Origin: a bacterium
Lineage (GTDB): Bacteria; Spirochaetota; JAHITG01
Assembly (NCBI GenBank): GCA_028711675.1
Contig: JAQTRT010000188.1
Location: 1-6,400, forward strand
Length of the DNA stretch: 6,400 nt
Reading direction: 5' to 3'
The notes below the pieces were generated by a model. It saw nothing but the letters and a program-made list of their open reading frames with translations. It was not told the DNA's origin and ran no database searches. A program made the translations under genes and the position numbers. This document shows positions 1-4,587 of this stretch, piece after piece; position 1 is the first letter of the stretch; each line of letters starts with the position of its first letter.

Positions 1-1876
1 AGAGGTTGCCTACGATATCGCCTACGTGCTGCTCGGGCGTGTTGACCTCGATGGACATATAGGGTTCCAGAAGGACAGGCTTGCATTTTACGAAGGCTTT
101 CTTGAAACAGGCTATGGCAGCCAGTTTAAAGGCCAGTTCAGAAGAATCCACGTCATGGTAAGTACCGTCGATAAGCCGGACCGTTACGTCTACGATGGGA
201 AAGCCGGCATAGATGCCTTTCTGAAGAACTTCGATAACGCCTTTTTCAACGGCCGGTATGTACTCTCTGGGGATAGCCCCGCCTTTGATGTCATTGATGA
301 ATTCAAATCCGGCCTCAGGTTTATTGGGCGATATTTCCAGGACAACATGGCCGTACTGTCCCCGTCCTCCGGATTGCTTGATGTGTTTGTATTCTTCGGT
401 GATTGTTGAGGTTATGGTTTCTTTAAAAGCCACCTGGGGCTTGCCCACGATGGCTTCCACGCCGAATTCATGCTTGAGCCTGTCCACGATGATCTCCAGG
501 TGAAGTTCGCCCATTCCGGCAAGGATGGTCTCCTTGGTCTCGTCGTCTGTTTTAACGATGAAGGTCGGGTCTTCTTCAGCCAGCTTAATGAGGCCGCGGG
601 TCAGTTTATCCTGGTCTGCGCGTGTCTGCTGGGCAATGCTGAGAAAAATGACCGGCGCGGGAAATTCGATGGCTTCGAGCAGTATGGGATTTTCCGTGTC
701 GCAGAGGGTGTCGCCGGTATAGGTGTGGTCAAGGCCGATAGCTGCGGCAATGTCCCCGGTAAAGATCTCTTCCAGGTTCTCCCGTTTATTGGCATGCATC
801 AGGAGTATCCGGCCCAGCCTTTCCTTTTTATCATGGGACGCGTTCAGGATATAGGAACCGGCTTTCATGGACCCGGAATAAACCCGGAAATAAACCAGTT
901 TTCCCATGTGCGGATCGGTCTGGACCTTGAAAGCCAGGGCCGCGAAAGGTTCCGTGTCGTCGGATTTGCGTTTGATAACATTGGAAGGATTTCCCGGTTC
1001 ATGCCCTTCGATACTGGGGATATCCTGCGGTGACGGCAGATAATCGGTAATGGCGTCAAGGAGGTTCTGCACGCCTTTGTTCTTGAAAGCAGAGCCGCAG
1101 ACTACGGGTACGATTTTGTTGGCAATAGTGCCTTTGCGGATGACCCGTTTCAGTTCCTCTTCCGATATCTTCTCCTCGGATTCCAGGTATTTTTCCATCA
1201 GGGTGTCATCCAGTTCCACGGCCTTCTCTACCATGATGTGGTGGTATTTATCCGAGATCTCTTTGTGATCGGCGGGGATCTCCTCGGTGTGGAAATCCTT
1301 GCCGAGTGATTCGCTGTCATAGATATAAGCTTTTCTTTCCAGAAGGTCAATGACGCCTTTAAAATTCTCTTCTGAGCCGATGGGTATCTGGAGGGGAATG
1401 GCATTGGCCTTCAGGTCGTCTTCAATGTTCTTTAGCACGGCAAAGAAATCTGCGCCCACACGGTCCATCTTGTTGACAAAAGCGATCTTGGGGACATTGT
1501 ACTTATCGGACTGCCGCCAGACCGTTTCGGACTGGGGCTCCACACCGCCCACCGCGCAGAACACGGCCACAGCCCCGTCCAGTATCCTGAGGCTCCGTTC
1601 CACCTCCACGGTAAAATCCACATGGCCCGGTGTATCAATGATATTGATCCTGTGGTCGTTCCAATAACAGGTGGTGGCTGCCGAGGTAATGGTGATCCCT
1701 CTCTCCTGTTCCTGTTTCATCCAGTCCATCTGGGCTTCTCCGTCATGGACTTCACCCAATTTATGGGAACGGCCTGTGTAGAACAGGATCCGTTCGGTTA
1801 AAGTGGTCTTTCCTGCGTCAATATGGGCCATGATCCCGATATTCCGCACTTTCTCCAGATTGATCATACGAGACAT
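1..1876 (-). CDS. fusA: Elongation factor G, partial (C-terminus beyond left edge)
   Basis: EF-G is the cytoplasmic GTPase that drives tRNA-mRNA translocation on the ribosome and, with ribosome recycling factor, helps split ribosomes. The minus strand reads open from ATG at 1876 to the left edge: 625 codons, against about 700 residues for the family, so roughly 70 residues (most of domain V) are missing. G-domain motifs are all present: G1 AHIDAGKTT (17-25), G2 RGITI (59-63), G3 DTPGH (81-85), G4 NKMD (135-138), G5 SAF (262-264). Domain II includes FRVYSG, domain III has GMGELHLE (454-461), and domain IV has KQSGGRGQYGHV (about 500-511) and the tip loop YHDVDSSELAFK with His574. The start is set by AAGGAG at 1885-1890, 8 nt upstream; Met4 (1867) is less well spaced. 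An oddity is FLSIAQQTRADQDKL (411-425), where most EF-Gs, as I recall, have an EPK motif. No ribosomal protein gene lies upstream, so this may be a stand-alone or paralogous copy. Confidence 0.97.
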   Translation of the reverse strand, partial: MSRMINLEKVRNIGIMAHIDAGKTTLTERILFYTGRSHKLGEVHDGEAQMDWMKQEQERGITITSAATTCYWNDHRINIIDTPGHVDFTVEVERSLRILDGAVAVFCAVGGVEPQSETVWRQSDKYNVPKIAFVNKMDRVGADFFAVLKNIEDDLKANAIPLQIPIGSEENFKGVIDLLERKAYIYDSESLGKDFHTEEIPADHKEISDKYHHIMVEKAVELDDTLMEKYLESEEKISEEELKRVIRKGTIANKIVPVVCGSAFKNKGVQNLLDAITDYLPSPQDIPSIEGHEPGNPSNVIKRKSDDTEPFAALAFKVQTDPHMGKLVYFRVYSGSMKAGSYILNASHDKKERLGRILLMHANKRENLEEIFTGDIAAAIGLDHTYTGDTLCDTENPILLEAIEFPAPVIFLSIAQQTRADQDKLTRGLIKLAEEDPTFIVKTDDETKETILAGMGELHLEIIVDRLKHEFGVEAIVGKPQVAFKETITSTITEEYKHIKQSGGRGQYGHVVLEISPNKPEAGFEFINDIKGGAIPREYIPAVEKGVIEVLQKGIYAGFPIVDVTVRLIDGTYHDVDSSELAFKLAAIACFKKAFVKCKPVLLEPYMSIEVNTPEQHVGDIVGNL

Positions 1877-1884
1877 TGTTTATG

Positions 1885-1890
1885 CTCCTT
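1885..1890 (-). promoter_or_regulatory. Ribosome binding site of fusA
   Basis: The minus strand reads AAGGAG here, 8 nt before ATG 1876. It decides the start in favour of this ATG over the in-frame ATG at 1867, three codons downstream. A small CCCG/CGGG inverted repeat (about 1894-1917) sits just upstream of the site; its significance is unknown. Confidence 0.8.
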
Positions 1891-1939
1891 AAACCCGTTT
1901 TTTTATAAATACAGCGGGAAGTTTAAATGAAATGGGAGT

Positions 1940-1968
1940 AAAATAATACTTTTTAAATTTAAAGTCAA
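1940..1968 (-). promoter_or_regulatory. Putative fusA promoter
   Basis: On the minus strand, TTGACT (1963-1968) is followed after 17 nt by TATTTT (1940-1945), a plausible but imperfect sigma70-type -35/-10 pair. An overlapping TATTAT (1943-1948) is closer to consensus but leaves only a 14-nt spacer. The region is very AT-rich, so chance matches are easy; this is a tentative call based on position ahead of fusA. Confidence 0.4.
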
Positions 1969-1980
1969 ATGAATTTTTTA

Positions 1981-2147
1981 GGGGACGGTGCTTGACATTT
2001 TGACATTTAATTATGGGAAATAAATAATAAAATTCATTTACACTATATATTTCAATATTCCTGACAAAATGTCAAGCACCGTCCCCCTCAACACATTATA
2101 TTTCAATATTCCTGACAAAATGTCAAGCACCGTCCCCCTCAACACAT
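1981..2147. repeat. Intergenic repeat element: 22-bp inverted arms with a duplicated right arm
   Basis: A left arm at 1981-2002 (beginning ggggacggtgcttgac) is perfectly repeated in inverted orientation at 2065-2086 and again at 2116-2137. The loops would be 62 nt with the first right arm and 113 nt with the second, so the two pairings exclude each other. The left arm runs into an exact tandem octamer tgacattt (1993-2000 and 2001-2008). Each right arm includes tgaca-aaa-tgtca, a small hairpin of its own. No reading frame for a transposase is present. The form suggests a non-autonomous, MITE- or REP-like element; from memory such sequences recur in intergenic regions of some environmental bacteria, but I cannot check this here. 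Confidence 0.8.
2046..2147. repeat. Perfect 51-bp tandem duplication (2 copies)
   Basis: Positions 2046-2096 and 2097-2147 are identical base for base and directly adjacent, with mismatches beginning at both outer boundaries. Each unit starts tatatttcaatattcc, contains the 22-nt right arm of the inverted repeat, and ends ctcaacacat. Perfect identity suggests a recent duplication, for example by replication slippage or unequal exchange. The second copy ends 6 bp before the -35 box of the rightward promoter. Confidence 0.95.
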
Positions 2148-2153
2148 AAATAT

Positions 2154-2181
2154 TTGACTAAAATAATAGATATATTATAAT
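2154..2181 (+). promoter_or_regulatory. Sigma70-type promoter for the PilZ-propeller/OmpA unit
   Basis: TTGACT (2154-2159) and TATAAT (2176-2181) are separated by 16 bp, close to the housekeeping sigma consensus in both boxes. Transcription would begin near 2188, giving a leader of about 40 nt before ATG 2229. No operator or riboswitch is evident in that leader. The tandem repeat ends immediately upstream of the -35 box. Confidence 0.75.
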
Positions 2182-2228
2182 AGAAGAAAGCAGATACAGG
2201 GATATAATCTCTGACGGAGGATAGGAAC

Positions 2229-2549
2229 ATGGAAAAGCGAAAGTTCATCAGGATAGACAGCCAGTTCATTGTCTGGTACCAAACCATTGACGAGGATGAG
2301 CTCTCCTTTGGCCGGCCCCAGTCCAAGAACATCAGTGCCGGCGGTATCCTGCTTGAACTGGATGAGAGCCTTAAGGCCGGGACCTGTATCTCTTTGAAAT
2401 TCAAGCTGCCGAATATGGACAGGGAGGTCCTGGCCCAGGGCCGGGTTGTCCGGCAGCAGAGGCTGGGTTCAGGAAAGATCGATACAGGCATCGAATTCAC
2501 CACGATCTCCGGTGAGGATGAGGACCTTATCGCGAAACTGGGTTCCTGA
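2229..2549 (+). CDS. Single-domain PilZ protein, putative c-di-GMP receptor
   Basis: The 106-residue product is essentially one PilZ domain. Both signature elements for cyclic di-GMP binding are visible: RxxxR (Arg4-Arg8, in KRKFIRID) and N-x-S-x-x-G (Asn34, Ser36, Gly39, in NISAGG). The C-terminal part holds the usual beta-strands, including VLAQGRVV and DTGIEF. There is no signal peptide or membrane segment, so it should be cytosolic. Members of this family change conformation on ligand binding and control motility, exopolysaccharide, secretion or envelope functions through a partner; the partner cannot be read from the sequence. GGAGG (2216-2220) lies 8 nt before the ATG and a good promoter lies upstream. 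It ends in TGA only 15 bp before the propeller-OmpA gene, which is in the same frame, so the two are probably one operon. Confidence 0.9.
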   Translation: MEKRKFIRIDSQFIVWYQTIDEDELSFGRPQSKNISAGGILLELDESLKAGTCISLKFKLPNMDREVLAQGRVVRQQRLGSGKIDTGIEFTTISGEDEDLIAKLGS

Positions 2550-2564
2550 AGCGGTCCCTGGACG

Positions 2565-4385
2565 ATGATGAGTATAATTATATTATTGACCCTCCTGCTT
2601 CTCTGGCCGTTAACCGGTTCTGCTGATTGGCCCATGTTCATGGGCAACCATTATCTGACGGGAAATAACGACGAGATCGTCCCGGATAAGAATTTCATGA
2701 ACTGGAATTTTACAGGCCCTTCCTACCTTTACTATCCTGTTCCGCATAAAGGCCTGGTCCTTGTCAACTGCCTGGATAAGTATATCTATGCCCTGGATAA
2801 GGTCACCAGTGAGGTGGTCTGGAAATGCAATTTAAATTATCCTGCTGTTCGTTCCTGCGCCGCGTACAAGGATTATGTTTTTATCACGGCCGGGGATTAT
2901 GTCTTCTGCCTTGATATCAGGTCGGGAGCCATCCTCTGGTCGCGCAAAGAAGGCGTGTCCGTCCAGCTCTCCACACCCATCGTGGCCGACGATATCCTTT
3001 ACTACGGCAGCCGGAAGTTCTTTTATTCCCGGCATATCCGGAACGGAAGACTGATCTGGGAGAACAAGGATGTGAACATCTACGGCGGTACGCCGATCTA
3101 CTGGAACAAACGGATCTATTTTATCTCCAAGGATTTTACCAGAAAACAGTCCCGGCTGCTCTGCCTGGCCACAACCAACGGTCTGATCCAGTGGCAGCAG
3201 GAGCTGCCTTCTGACGCCAATGTGTATACGCCTGTCGTGTATGATAAACATGTTTTCATAAGCTCTTACAATACCCTTTATTCCTTTGATGCGTTGAACG
3301 GCAGCCAGGCCTGGAAAAAGGAGTTCAAGGACCCTGTCACGTCCAATACGGTCTTTGCCAATGACACGCTTTTCCTCTCCGTCATGGACGGCAATATTTA
3401 CACACTGGACCCTGCTGACGGCGGGATAAAGGATTCCTTTTCCAGTTTTAACAAAAGCGGCGCTCAGTTCGTTCTGGTGGGTGAGACCCTTTATATCCCC
3501 AATGAGAAAGGGGAGGTTCATGCTTTTCATTATCCAACCCGGAGCCTTCGCTGGAAATTCAAGACAGCTTTTTCCAATCAGGGAGCGACCATGTCGGCCG
3601 AGGACGGCCGGTTGTATCTGGCCACAGCCAATATCCTGTACAGCCTCTCCCCGGGAAGACTGCCGCCTGCTGCCAGTTATATCGCATCAAGCAGGGAGAA
3701 TCCTAAGGCCTCTCTGGAATCGGATAACGGACCTGAACCGGGTCCGGGAACAGGTCTTTCAAGCCCTTCCCCTGCAGCCCCGCCCCAGCCTGTAGAAAAA
3801 AAGATGTTTGATATCCTGCTAAAAGATATAAAGGATCGTCCTGTCGAGGGGGAGGTTGTTATCAGTCAGGACCAGGCCTCGGTCAGATACAGGACACAGA
3901 ATGGCCGGACCCGGGTCGAAGTGGAAAAAGAGAAAGGATTCAGCATAACAGCCCAGGCGCCGGAGTATTTTATCAAGTCCGAAACTATCCCGGCTGATGA
4001 GAAGAGGAAAAACATTGAAATGAACCTTGAACCCATTGTTCCGGAAAGGTCCTATGTGTTTAATAATATCGAATTTGAATATAACAGGGCGGAACTAACC
4101 CCCGCAGCCATGCCGGCGCTGGAAGCTGTTGCCAGTCTCCTCCGGGAAAAAGCGGGACTGGAGATCGAGATCAGGGGTTACACGGATAACATCGGCGGAA
4201 AGGAGTATAACCTGAAATTATCGCAGATGCGCGCTGAAAAAGTGAAGGAATATCTGGTGAAGCAGGGTGTTCTGGACCAGAGGCTGAGGATAAAGGGATT
4301 CGGTCTGGAAAATCCTGTCGCATCCAATGATACGGAAGAGGGACGGGCCCGGAACCGCAGGACGGAGTTCTATATCTTAAAATGA
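2565..4385 (+). CDS. Exported PQQ-type beta-propeller protein with C-terminal OmpA-like domain
   Basis: The 606-residue product is probably periplasmic and anchored to peptidoglycan. Residues 1-20 form a hydrophobic signal-like segment with likely cleavage after TGSA; it lacks the usual N-terminal Lys/Arg and any lipobox Cys. From residue 21, DWPMFMGN is a typical opening of PQQ-repeat propellers. Blade motifs of the form Y-x-L-D...G...W recur about every 40 residues, with Trp at 86, 125, 165, 210, 250 and 330 and a degenerate blade near 292, implying a seven- to eight-bladed propeller over about 22-363. The quinone-enzyme catalytic residues cannot be judged, and a BamB-like scaffold role is as likely. 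A Pro-rich linker (about 387-410) is followed by an unassigned beta-rich segment (412-490) and an OmpA-C domain (495-606) with YTDNIGG, Asp541 and Arg556 at the spacing used for diaminopimelate binding, and GRARNRRTEF. No clear Shine-Dalgarno precedes ATG 2565; a second ATG follows directly. Coupling to the PilZ gene is likely. Confidence 0.9.
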   Translation: MMSIIILLTLLLLWPLTGSADWPMFMGNHYLTGNNDEIVPDKNFMNWNFTGPSYLYYPVPHKGLVLVNCLDKYIYALDKVTSEVVWKCNLNYPAVRSCAAYKDYVFITAGDYVFCLDIRSGAILWSRKEGVSVQLSTPIVADDILYYGSRKFFYSRHIRNGRLIWENKDVNIYGGTPIYWNKRIYFISKDFTRKQSRLLCLATTNGLIQWQQELPSDANVYTPVVYDKHVFISSYNTLYSFDALNGSQAWKKEFKDPVTSNTVFANDTLFLSVMDGNIYTLDPADGGIKDSFSSFNKSGAQFVLVGETLYIPNEKGEVHAFHYPTRSLRWKFKTAFSNQGATMSAEDGRLYLATANILYSLSPGRLPPAASYIASSRENPKASLESDNGPEPGPGTGLSSPSPAAPPQPVEKKMFDILLKDIKDRPVEGEVVISQDQASVRYRTQNGRTRVEVEKEKGFSITAQAPEYFIKSETIPADEKRKNIEMNLEPIVPERSYVFNNIEFEYNRAELTPAAMPALEAVASLLREKAGLEIEIRGYTDNIGGKEYNLKLSQMRAEKVKEYLVKQGVLDQRLRIKGFGLENPVASNDTEEGRARNRRTEFYILK

Positions 4386-4409
4386 CCTGTGACTGGATGA
4401 GAAAATTTT

Positions 4410-4551
4410 GCCACGAAGGCACAAAGGCACTAAGAAAGGAATCAGGGAACAGGAATCAGCAATCAGGAAAAATTTTAATTAATTCCTTTTTAATCTTCCC
4501 TGATTTCTGCTGACTGATTTCCTCTTTTTCGTGCCTTCGTGTCTTTGTGGC
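4410..4551. repeat. 142-bp imperfect inverted repeat, possible terminator or MITE-like element
   Basis: The outer arms, 4410-4430 (gccacgaaggcac...) and 4531-4551, match at 18 of 21 positions when one is reverse-complemented; two of the three differences would be G-U pairs in rightward RNA. The inner parts (aatcag repeats on the left, ctgatt/tgattt on the right) also pair imperfectly, and the centre is the palindrome aattaatt (4477-4484). The left arm is built from a degenerate 8-bp unit: cacgaagg, cacaaagg, cactaaga. A run of six T (4557-4562) follows the right arm, so the RNA hairpin could end transcription from the propeller-OmpA gene, although it is longer than a classic terminator. From memory, closely similar sequences are abundant between genes of many environmental bacteria. 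Confidence 0.75.
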
Positions 4552-4587
4552 CGGTGTTTTTTAATCCTTGACGGAAAAGGAGTTTTC

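Larger units (their letters stand above)
1877..2228. other. Divergent intergenic region (352 bp)
   Basis: This AT-rich stretch separates leftward fusA from the rightward PilZ unit. It contains the fusA ribosome binding site and putative promoter, the inverted/tandem repeat element and the PilZ promoter. A further 10-bp inverted repeat, aaatgaattt (1967-1976) and aaattcattt (2030-2039), brackets the left arm of the element. I see no convincing protein-coding gene, tRNA or known riboswitch in it. Confidence 0.8.

Noticed and set aside
470..1033. 187-codon plus-strand open frame opposite fusA
   Set aside because: It is an antisense shadow of EF-G, which reads continuously with all motifs on the minus strand.
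2046..2147. Possible CRISPR array
   Set aside because: Only two copies, abutting with no spacers, and no cas genes; this is a simple tandem duplication.
1877..2228. Riboswitch or tRNA in the divergent region
   Set aside because: The paired structures are explained by the repeat arms; no cloverleaf or recognisable riboswitch core was found by eye.
2547..2549. Alternative genetic code or selenocysteine recoding at TGA
   Set aside because: TGA also ends the propeller-OmpA gene, tryptophans throughout the conserved genes are TGG, and no SECIS-like hairpin is evident just after the codon.
2123..2647. 174-codon minus-strand open frame
   Set aside because: It lies antisense to the PilZ gene, which has clear family motifs, RBS and promoter. 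The translation is low-complexity Ser-rich with no recognisable domain.
2832..3530. 232-codon minus-strand open frame
   Set aside because: It is antisense to the propeller region, whose repeat periodicity proves the plus-strand frame; the product is unrecognisable.
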